From: Candidatus Electrothrix rattekaaiensis
GTDB taxonomy: Bacteria > Desulfobacterota > Desulfobulbia > Desulfobulbales > Desulfobulbaceae
DNA: 64,000 nt
Direction: 5' to 3'
NCBI GenBank assembly: GCA_032595675.1
Contig: JAVQMD010000002.1
Span: 558,001 to 622,000, forward strand
In this document: piece by piece, positions 54,195-62,838 of the stretch
How the letters are laid out: the number at the start of each line of letters is the position of its first letter
Numbering within the stretch: the stretch's first letter is position 1
The notes under the pieces: generated by a model
The model's database searches: none
The model's input: only the letters and a program-made list of their open reading frames with translations
Told to the model about the DNA's origin: nothing
Program-made: the position numbers and the translations under genes

Positions 54195-54304
54195 TCTTGC
54201 CGGGGGTAGGCTGTCCTGACGTGAACTTTTCTTATGTCGTGTTATGGAATGGTATCTTTTGATGGTTACGCGCAACTTTGAGGGTACGAGTGCTCTTATT
54301 CTGC

Positions 54305-54357
54305 TTGACAGGGCAGTGCGATATACTATAAAGTGAAGCGCAATTCATATTATGAAT
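54305..54357 (+). promoter_or_regulatory. tetR promoter and candidate operator
   Basis: TTGACA (54305-54310) and TATAAA (54327-54332) with a 16-base spacer form a good sigma-70 promoter. Just downstream, ATTCATA T TATGAAT (54343-54357) is a perfect 15-bp palindrome, well placed as the autoregulatory operator of the TetR protein encoded next. TTGACAGGGCA recurs at 54378-54388. Confidence 0.7.
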
Positions 54358-54466
54358 ATATCCATTTGCAAAATGAATTGACAGGGCAAACCGATTGCCG
54401 AAAAAGAGAAAGATCATCTGTGTTCTTCAGGATGATGACAAGCAATAATCAGGTAGGAAGTGCTTC

Positions 54467-55129
54467 ATGCCGGGAAAAAAACTCTCTCGCCGGGAACGGG
54501 AAAAGCAGCAGCAGCGCAAGGAGATGCTTGAAGCCGCTATGCAGCTCTTTGCTGAAAAAGGCTATCATAATGCCTCAATGCAGGAAATAGCCGAGCATGC
54601 TGAGTTTGCTGTGGGCACTCTGTACAAGTTCTTCAAAAATAAGGAAGACATGTACAAAGCCCTGATTACCGAACAGGCAGATCGTTTTCATGAGGCCCTT
54701 GGCGCGGCTCTGGAGGTGTCACAGGACGAGATTGAGCAGTTACGCAATTATATCCAGGTAAAGGGAGAGGTCTTTATGCATAACGACTCCTTTATCCGCC
54801 TGTATTTTGCCGAGACACGGGGCGCAAGCTTTAACATTAAGGCGGGATTGGACAGTGAGTTGCGGGATCTGCATTATCAAATGGTGCAACGTGTTGCCGC
54901 TGTCTTTGCTCGGGGTATGGAAAGGGGCCGGTTTCAACGGATTGCCGAACCGTATCATCTGGCGGTTGCCTTGGACAGTCTCTGTAATGCCTTTCTCACC
55001 AGCTGGCTGGAAGACCGTGACACCTATCCTGAATCCCCAGACATTATGTTAAATATTTTCTTTCAGGGACTCCTTGTTCCTGAATCCCCTGTTATTTTTG
55101 AGGGAACAACGAATACTACCCTGGAGTAA
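54467..55129 (+). CDS. TetR/AcrR-family regulator of the efflux operon
   Basis: A 220-aa repressor. The N-terminal HTH is REKQQQRKEMLEAAMQLFAEKGYHNASMQEIAEHAEFAVGTLYKFFKNKEDMYKA in pattern, i.e. the classic TetR helix-turn-helix; the C-terminal ligand part is variable, as usual. It is followed after 2 bases by the efflux adaptor gene, so it should control its own operon, releasing DNA when a substrate of the pump is bound. A palindromic operator lies at 54343-54357. Confidence 0.9.
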   Translation: MPGKKLSRREREKQQQRKEMLEAAMQLFAEKGYHNASMQEIAEHAEFAVGTLYKFFKNKEDMYKALITEQADRFHEALGAALEVSQDEIEQLRNYIQVKGEVFMHNDSFIRLYFAETRGASFNIKAGLDSELRDLHYQMVQRVAAVFARGMERGRFQRIAEPYHLAVALDSLCNAFLTSWLEDRDTYPESPDIMLNIFFQGLLVPESPVIFEGTTNTTLE

Positions 55130-55131
55130 CT

Positions 55132-56499
55132 ATGATTAATCTACATACCTTACGCACATGGAGCCTCTTGTTCGCGGCTCTGGCAGGCAGTCTTTTGCTG
55201 TCCGGCTGTGAGCAGAAGGGCCTGCCCGGTTGGCTGGAACCGCTGGCCAGCTTGTTTCCAGCAAAAAAGCAGCAACAGAGCCCAGGGCCGCAACGTCCTG
55301 CACCGGCAGTGTCTTTTATTATTATGCAGCCGCAGCAGGTTGTGCTGACGAACGAACTGCCCGGTCGGACCTCGGCTTTCCGGACGGCGGAAATTCGACC
55401 TCAGGTCAGCGGTATTATCCAGGAACGCCTGTTCATTGAAGGCTCGAATGTCAATGCGGGTGATGTTCTGTACCGGCTTGATCCGTCTTCGTTCCAGGCC
55501 GCATTAGACAATGCCGAAGCCAATCTCTTGGCCTCAACAAAGGCTGTTGATCGGTCCAGAGCGGCTCTTAGGGCAAGTCAGGCTGATATTGGCCGAATCA
55601 AGGCCAAGCTGTCCCTGGCCCGATCTGACAGCAAACGCTATGAGCAGTCTTTTAAGCAGAAGATCGTTTCTGCGGCCCAGCGCGACCAAGCCGCAACCGG
55701 GGCTGTGGTGGCTGAGGCTGACTTGGCATCTGCCCAGGCCCAGGTGGAAAGCAGTCGCAGTGCAATTGCTGCTGCCCAGGCCGCAGTTCAGCAGGCAGAG
55801 GCAGCTGTGCAAACCGCTGAGATCAATCTTGGCTATACTAAGGTCACCGCGCCTATCTCCGGTCGAATCGGTATTTCCAATGTGACTGAGGGCGCAGTGG
55901 TCACGGCCTATCAGCCGAAACCGATGGCTGTTATTCAGCAGATGGATCCCATTTATGCTGATGTGCCCCAGGCAGCAACCAAGATGCTTTCTTTGCAAAA
56001 AGAGGGGCTTGAAGAAGGAGGTGAGGAGCAGAATACAGTGAAACTCCTGCTGGAAGACGGTACTGCTTATCCGCAGGACGGTACCCTCCAGTTCAGCGAT
56101 GTGACTGTTGATCCGACTACGGGATCTGTTACCCTGCGTGCGGTTTTTGCTAACCCGGATCGGCTGCTCCTGCCGGGCATGTTTGTCCGCACGGTTATCC
56201 AGGAGGGCATCCGGGAGCAGGCTTTGCTGGTGCCCCAGCAAGGGGTTTCCCGCTCACCTAAGGGTGAGCCCTTTGCCCTTGTCGTCAACGCGGAGAGCAA
56301 GGCTGAATATCGCCCATTGGTGCTTGAGCGGGCCATTGATGATCAGTGGCTGGTGACCAAGGGGCTTGCACCGGGTGATAAGGTGATTGTCGAAGGGCTA
56401 CTGATGCTACGTCCTGGTACGGTGGTTAATGCAACGCCTTTTGGGGAGAAACCGGAGGGTGGTGGTGCTCCGCCGGAGAAGGGTGGAGCGGGGCATTGA
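55132..56499 (+). CDS. RND efflux periplasmic adaptor (AcrA/MexA-like lipoprotein)
   Basis: A 455-aa membrane-fusion protein. A lipobox LLLSGCEQ marks acylation at the signal peptide end. The lipoyl half-motifs (IIQERLFIEGSNVNAGDVLYRLDP; INLGYTKVTAPISGRIG) surround a long coiled-coil hairpin (~110-210), followed by the beta-barrel and membrane-proximal parts. It links the RND pump to the outer-membrane factor. The pump gene lies 3 kb downstream, past inserted accessory genes. Confidence 0.92.
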   Translation: MINLHTLRTWSLLFAALAGSLLLSGCEQKGLPGWLEPLASLFPAKKQQQSPGPQRPAPAVSFIIMQPQQVVLTNELPGRTSAFRTAEIRPQVSGIIQERLFIEGSNVNAGDVLYRLDPSSFQAALDNAEANLLASTKAVDRSRAALRASQADIGRIKAKLSLARSDSKRYEQSFKQKIVSAAQRDQAATGAVVAEADLASAQAQVESSRSAIAAAQAAVQQAEAAVQTAEINLGYTKVTAPISGRIGISNVTEGAVVTAYQPKPMAVIQQMDPIYADVPQAATKMLSLQKEGLEEGGEEQNTVKLLLEDGTAYPQDGTLQFSDVTVDPTTGSVTLRAVFANPDRLLLPGMFVRTVIQEGIREQALLVPQQGVSRSPKGEPFALVVNAESKAEYRPLVLERAIDDQWLVTKGLAPGDKVIVEGLLMLRPGTVVNATPFGEKPEGGGAPPEKGGAGH

Positions 56500-56522
56500 G
56501 CTCTTCTTAGATGGAGGGCTTC

Positions 56523-56807
56523 ATGGAACTGTTGCTGGATGTTATCCGCGTTGTGCCGCAAAAAGACAGGACATTGCTGCTCACCTTTGAAAATAACGAG
56601 CAGCGCATTTTTGATATGATACCGTATCTTGGGAAAAAGCCCTTTCTTCAGCTGAAGAAGCTGCCGTTGTTTATGAAGGCAAAAGCTGAGAACGGCACGG
56701 TTGTCTGGCCGGGCAATATTGATATTGCCCCGGAGACGCTTTGGGATTATTCGAGGGCTGTTTGGGAGTTGAAAAATGGATCTGTGCAAGAAAGAATTGA
56801 TCGATGA
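56523..56807 (+). CDS. DUF2442-family protein
   Basis: A ~94-aa protein matching DUF2442: LLLTFENNEQRIFDMIPYL, PFLQLKKLPLFMKAKAENGTVVWPGNIDIAPETLWDYS. Members are small proteins often next to toxin-type genes (e.g. DUF4160). It overlaps the following HEPN-like gene by 32 bases, so the two look like a pair. The ATG at 56523 is set by homology; a start at 56511 is possible. Confidence 0.82.
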   Translation: MELLLDVIRVVPQKDRTLLLTFENNEQRIFDMIPYLGKKPFLQLKKLPLFMKAKAENGTVVWPGNIDIAPETLWDYSRAVWELKNGSVQERIDR

Positions 56808-57591
56808 AAGGAAGGAAAGAGATAAAAAGCTTGTCGATCTATATAGAAATTTTCTTGAAATAAGATATTACGAGCCTATGGAAGGTAACCCGGCGGAGTA
56901 TGATTGGTTTTCTTTTCCAAAAAACTTATCTTTTGATTCGCAAATATATCATGAAATGCTTTCTGAATATGCCCGAGAACTTTCCAACTCAATTAACGAT
57001 CTGCGTCAATATATCATAAATTTAAAAACATGGATGAAAATAACAGAAAATATGGAAGTTCAGCTTAAATTTGAATTATTAGATGAAATGATAATTCCCT
57101 TCGCTACATTAGCGATTAATCTGATATATGTAATAAGATCAAGATTCTTCTTTTCAGTTGCACATCTTTGCCATCAAGCAAATATCATAAAATTTAGAAA
57201 GGATGGAAAGGTATTCGATATCAACTTGCCGAAAGACAAGGATATTTGGCAGAAAGATGCAGACAAGATGGGGGCGTACTGGAAGGATTACAAAAAGTTA
57301 AAATTAGCATTAGAGAAGGTTTGCAGCCAAAAATTTACTAAAGCTACCGGAGACTTCAGGAATAAATATAATCATCGTTATCCTCAAAACATAGGAATTG
57401 GGTATACAAGAGCTGTCAGACGACGTATTGAAGATAAAAAAATTATTTATAGCAAATTGCACATTGAACCATTAAGCCTTGAATCACTCACGCCGCTTCT
57501 TGTCGAGCAATATCTTTTAATTTCAGATTCGTATACTCGTTATCAACAGCTAGTATTCTCACATCTTTCAATGCAAGAAGAGTCCATCTAG
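56776..57591 (+). CDS. Unknown protein with a HEPN-like RX4H motif
   Basis: A 271-aa helical protein of lower GC than its neighbours. The motif FRNKYNHRYP gives R195-x4-H200, the signature of HEPN ribonucleases; long helices before it (VCSQKFTKATGD) fit that fold. I do not recognise the family otherwise. Overlap with a DUF2442 gene suggests a toxin-antitoxin-like pair with this as the candidate RNase. Expected partner-inhibited RNase activity is inference. Confidence 0.6.
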   Translation: MDLCKKELIDERKERDKKLVDLYRNFLEIRYYEPMEGNPAEYDWFSFPKNLSFDSQIYHEMLSEYARELSNSINDLRQYIINLKTWMKITENMEVQLKFELLDEMIIPFATLAINLIYVIRSRFFFSVAHLCHQANIIKFRKDGKVFDINLPKDKDIWQKDADKMGAYWKDYKKLKLALEKVCSQKFTKATGDFRNKYNHRYPQNIGIGYTRAVRRRIEDKKIIYSKLHIEPLSLESLTPLLVEQYLLISDSYTRYQQLVFSHLSMQEESI

Positions 57592-57664
57592 CTGGGACAG
57601 CATATATTTCGTACGATTCATCCCTACAAAATATATGCAAAACCTGTCCAGCGAGAGGAAAAAA

Positions 57665-57780
57665 GGTATCCTTGGGTATGCCTCAGCCTATCCGCTGATA
57701 GGAAAAGGGTATCCTTTGGTATGGTTCAGCCTATCCGCTGATAGGAAAAAGGTATCCCTGGGTATGGTTCAACGGCACCC
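57665..57780 (+). repeat. 43-bp repeat array, reverse orientation of the 6055 family
   Basis: GGTATCC starts at 57665, 57708 and 57751, a step of 43 bp, with CCTATCCGCTGATAGG inside each of the first two. The GGTATGCCTCAGCCTATC part is the reverse complement of the unit at 6055-6245. It lies just before the Rpn nuclease gene. Confidence 0.75.
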
Positions 57781-57911
57781 GAGGGCCGTAAAATCGCAGG
57801 CAGGGGCCGTTGAAGAACAGCCCTTGGTTGCCGTTTTGATACAAGGAGCGCATCCTACGGAGCCAAACCATAAAAATATAACTTTTTCAGTCAACTCCAA
57901 GGAACAAACCA

Positions 57912-58745
57912 ATGAAAGTCGCAAACCCCCTGTACGATGTCGTGTTCAAATACCTGATGCAGGATATGCGGGTTGCCAAATTGGTCATATCCAACATCAT
58001 TGAACAGGAAATAGAATCCCTTGATTTCGCCTTTACCGAGTTGAACAGAAAACTTCCTGACGGCGGCCTGACAGTGTTGCGGATTGATTTCGCAGCAAAA
58101 ATACGGGAGCCGGACGGCAGCAGTAAGTTGGTTCTCATTGAGTTGCAAAAGGCCAAATTTCCCACGGATATAACCCGTTTTCGGAAGTATCTGGGGAAAC
58201 AGTATCTGGAGGAGTCCAATATCCACCTGGATGAAAAAACCGGAAAGAAGAAGGCACTGCCCATTATAAGTATTTACATTCTCGGACATAACCTGCAATA
58301 CAATGACAGCCCGGTTATCCATGTGAAAAGAGAGTATTACGACCATGCAACCAAGGAGAAACTGACCCGGCAAGAAGAGTTCATAGAAAGTCTCACCCAT
58401 GACAGTTATATTATCCAGGTGGGGCGGTTGCGGAAAAAACATCGCAATAAGCTGGAAACCCTGCTGAGTATCTTTGATCAGAGCAATGCCAGCAAAGAGA
58501 GTAAACATTTTCTTGATGTCCTGGAATCCTCGTTTCCGGATGAATTCAAGGTCGTCATCAGACGGCTGCACAAGGCTTCCGCCAGCAAAGAACTTTGTGA
58601 AGATATGAATATGGAAGATGAGATTTTAGAAGAATTAGCGACTCAGGAGCGGCTCATAGCGTACGAAAGGGCGGAAAAAGAGAAAGCGGAGGCGGAAAAA
58701 GCCAGGCTTGAAAAGTTACTGAAACAGGCAGGTATTGAATTTTAA
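57912..58745 (+). CDS. Rpn-family recombination-promoting nuclease
   Basis: A 277-aa Rpn/PDDEXK protein. The core has NPLYDVVFKYLMQD, LRIDFAAKIREPDGSS, and LVLIELQKAKFP with the D...E-x-Q triad, then FRKYLGKQYLEES. The C-terminus is a long Glu/Lys coiled coil (AYERAEKEKAEAEKARLEKLL). Likely a DNA nuclease linked to recombination or mobility. It is the third family member in the window and is inserted in the efflux operon, just after a repeat array. Confidence 0.85.
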   Translation: MKVANPLYDVVFKYLMQDMRVAKLVISNIIEQEIESLDFAFTELNRKLPDGGLTVLRIDFAAKIREPDGSSKLVLIELQKAKFPTDITRFRKYLGKQYLEESNIHLDEKTGKKKALPIISIYILGHNLQYNDSPVIHVKREYYDHATKEKLTRQEEFIESLTHDSYIIQVGRLRKKHRNKLETLLSIFDQSNASKESKHFLDVLESSFPDEFKVVIRRLHKASASKELCEDMNMEDEILEELATQERLIAYERAEKEKAEAEKARLEKLLKQAGIEF

Positions 58746-58801
58746 GGTTTTTTTCGTGAGCCGCCTGAGAAGACGGAAAAAAGAAACAGGAGAACAGACG
58801 T

Positions 58802-59110
58802 ATGTTTCAACTGCAACTGCATATAGACCCCAAGACAGAGCAACGCCTGAAAACGATTCTGGCGCATACTGAAAATGAAGAGACCTTTGCCCGGAATATC
58901 ATTGCCTACCAAGTTAGCGAGATTCGGAAAAGCCTGCTCAGTATCCGCCTTGAACTGAGAAAGTTCGAGGCCGAGCACGGGCAGTCCACGGAGCAGTTTT
59001 ACCGGCAGTACGAACAGGGCCTAACCGATGACAGTGAAGAGACAATGCTGTGGGCCGGACTCTATGAAATGCTGCAAGATAATGAGCGTCGGCTGCAGGA
59101 GCTTGCATGA
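58802..59110 (+). CDS. Putative antitoxin of the TumE-type pair
   Basis: A 102-aa helical protein: LHIDPKTEQRLKTILAHT, IIAYQVSEIRKSLLSIRLELRKFEAEHGQSTEQFY, and MLWAGLYEMLQDNERRLQEL. Proteins with this pattern (ending in a WAGIYEML-like helix) precede DUF6516 toxins and are annotated as their antitoxins. The stop overlaps the toxin start by ATGA. Confidence 0.72.
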   Translation: MFQLQLHIDPKTEQRLKTILAHTENEETFARNIIAYQVSEIRKSLLSIRLELRKFEAEHGQSTEQFYRQYEQGLTDDSEETMLWAGLYEMLQDNERRLQELA

Positions 59111-59472
59111 TTGCAACCTACTTCATGGAAGTTGAGCAGGTGCTTCAGGAGTTCCCGAATATACAGGGTTCAACGCTCAGAAAAAAGCAGTATAACAGCA
59201 GACAGGGCTGTATCAGCGGTTCTGTAGAGTTTGATACCGGCTGTCGTCTTGAATTCATGGAGCTTAAGGATACCGACAGATCGGCAAAGATCAAATATCG
59301 CTATCAGTATATGGATCAGCGGAACGCCTGCCTTTTTCGCTACGACAATGCACCGCATCATCCTGATGTGGCAACGCATCCTCATCATAAACATGAGAGG
59401 GAAGAGGTCACGGAGAGTTGTGAACCCACCTTGTACGACGTACTGTTGGAAATCGCGGAACAGGAAAAGTGA
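59107..59472 (+). CDS. DUF6516 (TumE-family) toxin
   Basis: A 121-aa protein matching the DUF6516/TumE toxin family: KKQYNSRQGCISGSVEFDTGCRLEFMEL, AKIKYRYQYMDQRNACLFRYDNAPHHPDVATHPHHKHE, and YDVLLEIAEQEK. The His-rich HHPDVATHPHHKH stretch is typical. The pair is a stability or defence module of unknown target. Its start overlaps the antitoxin stop by four bases. Confidence 0.8.
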   Translation: MIATYFMEVEQVLQEFPNIQGSTLRKKQYNSRQGCISGSVEFDTGCRLEFMELKDTDRSAKIKYRYQYMDQRNACLFRYDNAPHHPDVATHPHHKHEREEVTESCEPTLYDVLLEIAEQEK

Positions 59473-59559
59473 AACGAACAGAAGGTGCCGAGCAGCACGA
59501 CCATTATGATCGGAGTGTTACCCCGATCCGTTATTAAGCATCGAAAAGGAGCCCCACTG

Positions 59560-62500
59560 ATGCTCTCAAAGTTTTTCCTCGACAGACCCGTCTTTGCTTG
59601 GGTCATAGCCATCATCATCATGGCCTTGGGCGCGTTGTCCATCTACCAGATGCCCATAGCCCAATATCCACCCATTGCGCCGCCAGCCATCGCCATTGAT
59701 GCCTTTTTCCCCGGCGCATCTGCCGAGACCGTGGAGAATACGGTCACCCAGATCGTGGAACAGAAAATGACCGGTCTGGACGATATGCTCTACCTCTCCG
59801 GCACCAGCTCGTCTTCCGGCGCCTCACGGGTGGAACTGACCTTTGCCGCCGGGACTGATCCTGATCTGGCTTGGGCTAAGGTCCAGAACAAGCTCCAGCT
59901 GGCCCTTGCCAGTCTGCCGGATGTGGTTCAGCGTTCCGGGGTAAAGGTGAGCAAGTCCACCCGGAATTGGCTGCTCATCCCGGCCCTGATTTCGGAAGAC
60001 GGGAGCATGGACAGCAACGACCTTCAGGATTATGCCCAGTCCAACCTGGAAAAAGTCCTGGCCCGTATCCCCGGTGTCGGTGAGGTCCAGCCCTTCGGCT
60101 CCCAGTACGCCATGCGGATCTGGATCAACCCGGACAAGCTGACCAGCTACAGCCTCACCTTTGCCGACGTGATGACGGCCCTGCGTTCTTATAACGTGGA
60201 GGTCTCTGCTGGCCAGCTGGGTGGGACCCCGTCCGAAAAAGGCCAGCGGCTGAATGCGCCCATTGTGGTCCAGCATCTCTTGCAAACCCCGGAGGAGTTT
60301 GCCGAGATCCCCATCCGGATCAATCAGGACGGTTCTGCGGTCCGGGTCAAGGATGTGGGCCGCACCGAATTGGCTATCGAGCGCAGCGACTCCGTGGTTC
60401 GGAGTAACGGTCGTCCTGCCGCTGGTATGGCAGTGCGGCAGGCAGCAGGGGCCAACGCTCTGGAGACGGCAACGGCCATCAAGAAAAAGCTGGAAGAGAT
60501 GAGTAAGTTCTTCCCGCCCAGCGTCAAGGTGATTTATCCCTACGATACCACCCCCTTTACCAAGGTGTCCATTGACGAGGTGATCAAAACCCTGTTTGAG
60601 GCGATCATCCTGGTCTTCATCATCATGTACGTGTTCATGGGCAATATCCGGGCCACGATCATCCCGACCATTGCCGTGCCCGTGGTCCTGCTGGGTACCT
60701 TTGCTGTGCTCGGCTTTGCCGGGTACTCGGTCAATATGCTGACCATGTTTGCTATGGTGCTGGCCATTGGTTTGCTGGTGGATGATGCCATTGTGGTGGT
60801 GGAGAACGTGGAGCGGATCATGAGCGAGGAAGGCTTGCCGCCCAAGGAGGCCACGGCCAAGTCTATGGATGAGATCACCAGTGCCCTGATCGGTATCGGG
60901 CTGGTGCTGTCAGCGGTCTTCGGACCCATGGCCTTTTTTCCCGGCTCCACCGGGGTGCTCTATCGCCAGTTTTCCGTCACCCTGATTGCGGCTATGTCCT
61001 TTTCTGTGATAGTCGCCCTTATTCTGACCCCAGTCCTTTGCGCCTCTTTCCTCCGCCCGGTCAAGGCAGGGCATGAGCCTTCGGAGAATGCGATTTTTTT
61101 CATGCGTCCTTTTTTCAAGGTTTTTGAATGGTGCTTTGGTGGTATCCGTAACCTGTACGTCCGTTTCGTCGCCTTTTCCCTGCGGACGAAATTCATCTTT
61201 ATAGTCTTTTACCTGCTCATCGTGGCCCTGGTTGGTTTTCTCCTGCAACGGATGCCCACCTCCTATATCCCGGACGAAGATCAGGGCATGGTTCTGGTCC
61301 AGATTATGTTGCCTTCCGGTTCCACTCTGGAGCAGACCGAGGCCGTGGTGACCAAGGTTCGGAATTATTTTCTCGAAAATGAGCCAGAGGCCGTGAAAAA
61401 CGTCATGACCATTTCCGGGCGTAACTTTGGCGGGCAGGGCCAGAATCTGGCTATGAGCTTTGTTAAGCTCAAGGACTGGGAAAAAAGGCAGCGGCCTGAT
61501 CTCAAGGTCAAGCCCATTGCCGGGCGGGCTATGGGGGCCTTGTCGCAGATAAAAGAGGCCAAGATCTTTGCCTTTCCGCCCCCGCCAGTGCTGGAGCTGG
61601 GTATGGCCAATGGCTTTGACTTTCAGCTCCAGGACCGAGGCGGCGTAGGCCATGAAGCCCTGACTGCGGCCCGCAACCAGCTGCTCGGTATGGCAGCCCA
61701 GGACTCCCGCCTGATGGGGGTTCGTCCCAATGGCATGATGGATACCCCGGAATATCGGGTGGACGTGAACTGGGATCGGGCCGGTGCCTTGGGCGTGCCG
61801 CTCGGTTCCATCCACAGCACCTTGGCTACCGCCTTTGGCAGTTCCTATGTCAACGATTTTATTCAGGCAGGCCGGGTCAAGAAGGTCTATGTCCAGGCCG
61901 ATGCACCCTTTCGTCGTTTACCGCAGGATATGGAGAAACTGTATGTTCGGAATACAGCTGGCAAGATGGTCCCCTTTTCCGCCTTTGCCACAGGTCGTTG
62001 GAGCCAAGGAGCACCCAAGCTGGAACGCTATAATGCCTTTCCATCTATGAATATCCAGGGTCAGCCAGCACCCGGTCATAGCACGGGTGAGGCCATGACA
62101 GCAATGGAAGAGCTGGTTGCTAAACTGCCCCAGGGGATCAGTTTTGACTGGAGCGGTCTGTCCTATCAGGAGCGGATGGCCACCAAGCAGGGGCCGTTGC
62201 TGTACGCTTTTTCTATCTTTGTCATCTTTCTCTGTGTGGCAGCCCTGTATGAGAGCTGGACCATTCCTCTGGCTAATCTCCTCATGCTCCCCTTGGGTGT
62301 ATTCGGGGCTATTGTTGCCTCCTCATGGCGCGAGATGCCCAATGATGTCTATTTTCAGATCGGTTTTCTGACTACTATGGGGCTATCCACCAAGAACGCT
62401 ATCCTGATCATCCAATTTATCAAGGAGCGGATGGGGGCAGGGCAGGGCCTGATTGAGGCCACCCTGGATGCGGTCAAGACCCGGTTTCGTCCGGTCATGA

Positions 62501-62838
62501 TGACTTCGCTGGCCTTTTTCTTTGGGGTGCTGCCGCTGGCCATTGCTGGCGGCGCAGGCGCAGGCGCGATGAATGCCCTGGGTACGGCGGTTTGTGGTGG
62601 TATGCTTTCAGCCACCTTTATTGACCTGATTTTTATCCCGCTTTTCTTTGTCTTGGTCTCCCAGATTTTTGGGAAGAAAGAGGAGAAGCCGGGGGATAAG
62701 CAGGGGCCAACATGCCCCGTGAACTCATCCGACACGTCGAATAAGCAGAATACTTCGGAGCAAAAAAAGACCTTACCGTCTTCTGGACAATCAAAGCAGC
62801 TTGCTGCTTCTCGCCCCACGGAGGTGCAGTCATCATGA
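59560..62838 (+). CDS. RND multidrug efflux permease (AcrB/MexB-like)
   Basis: A 1092-aa inner-membrane pump. It starts MLSKFFLDRPVFAWVIAIII, has the RND landmarks GTSSSSGASRVELTF, the TM4 proton-relay acidic pair in AIGLLVDDAIVVVENVERI, a porter domain with DQGMVLVQIMLPSGS, and the C-terminal TM10-12 block with FLTTMGLSTKNAILIIQF. The Lys in the TM10 region matches the proton-relay Lys. AAGGAG lies before the ATG at 59560; a frame from 59485 adds a non-conserved tail. It works with the upstream adaptor and the downstream outer-membrane factor. Confidence 0.95.
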   Translation: MLSKFFLDRPVFAWVIAIIIMALGALSIYQMPIAQYPPIAPPAIAIDAFFPGASAETVENTVTQIVEQKMTGLDDMLYLSGTSSSSGASRVELTFAAGTDPDLAWAKVQNKLQLALASLPDVVQRSGVKVSKSTRNWLLIPALISEDGSMDSNDLQDYAQSNLEKVLARIPGVGEVQPFGSQYAMRIWINPDKLTSYSLTFADVMTALRSYNVEVSAGQLGGTPSEKGQRLNAPIVVQHLLQTPEEFAEIPIRINQDGSAVRVKDVGRTELAIERSDSVVRSNGRPAAGMAVRQAAGANALETATAIKKKLEEMSKFFPPSVKVIYPYDTTPFTKVSIDEVIKTLFEAIILVFIIMYVFMGNIRATIIPTIAVPVVLLGTFAVLGFAGYSVNMLTMFAMVLAIGLLVDDAIVVVENVERIMSEEGLPPKEATAKSMDEITSALIGIGLVLSAVFGPMAFFPGSTGVLYRQFSVTLIAAMSFSVIVALILTPVLCASFLRPVKAGHEPSENAIFFMRPFFKVFEWCFGGIRNLYVRFVAFSLRTKFIFIVFYLLIVALVGFLLQRMPTSYIPDEDQGMVLVQIMLPSGSTLEQTEAVVTKVRNYFLENEPEAVKNVMTISGRNFGGQGQNLAMSFVKLKDWEKRQRPDLKVKPIAGRAMGALSQIKEAKIFAFPPPPVLELGMANGFDFQLQDRGGVGHEALTAARNQLLGMAAQDSRLMGVRPNGMMDTPEYRVDVNWDRAGALGVPLGSIHSTLATAFGSSYVNDFIQAGRVKKVYVQADAPFRRLPQDMEKLYVRNTAGKMVPFSAFATGRWSQGAPKLERYNAFPSMNIQGQPAPGHSTGEAMTAMEELVAKLPQGISFDWSGLSYQERMATKQGPLLYAFSIFVIFLCVAALYESWTIPLANLLMLPLGVFGAIVASSWREMPNDVYFQIGFLTTMGLSTKNAILIIQFIKERMGAGQGLIEATLDAVKTRFRPVMMTSLAFFFGVLPLAIAGGAGAGAMNALGTAVCGGMLSATFIDLIFIPLFFVLVSQIFGKKEEKPGDKQGPTCPVNSSDTSNKQNTSEQKKTLPSSGQSKQLAASRPTEVQSS

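Larger units (their letters stand above)
53401..54466. other. Repeat-rich intergenic region before tetR
   Basis: About 1.07 kb with no supported gene. It holds, in order, a G/C-rich inverted stretch near 53715-53760, the palindromic repeat array at 53874-53969, a terminator-like hairpin at 54160-54194 and the tetR promoter. A tRNA-like look near 53758-53805 (GGTTCGAGTTC then CCACACCA) does not fold as a tRNA arm. Confidence 0.55.

Noticed and set aside
53874-57780. Tandem repeats at 53874 and 57665 as CRISPR arrays
   Set aside because: The intervening sequences are themselves repeated and not unique spacers, and no cas gene is present.
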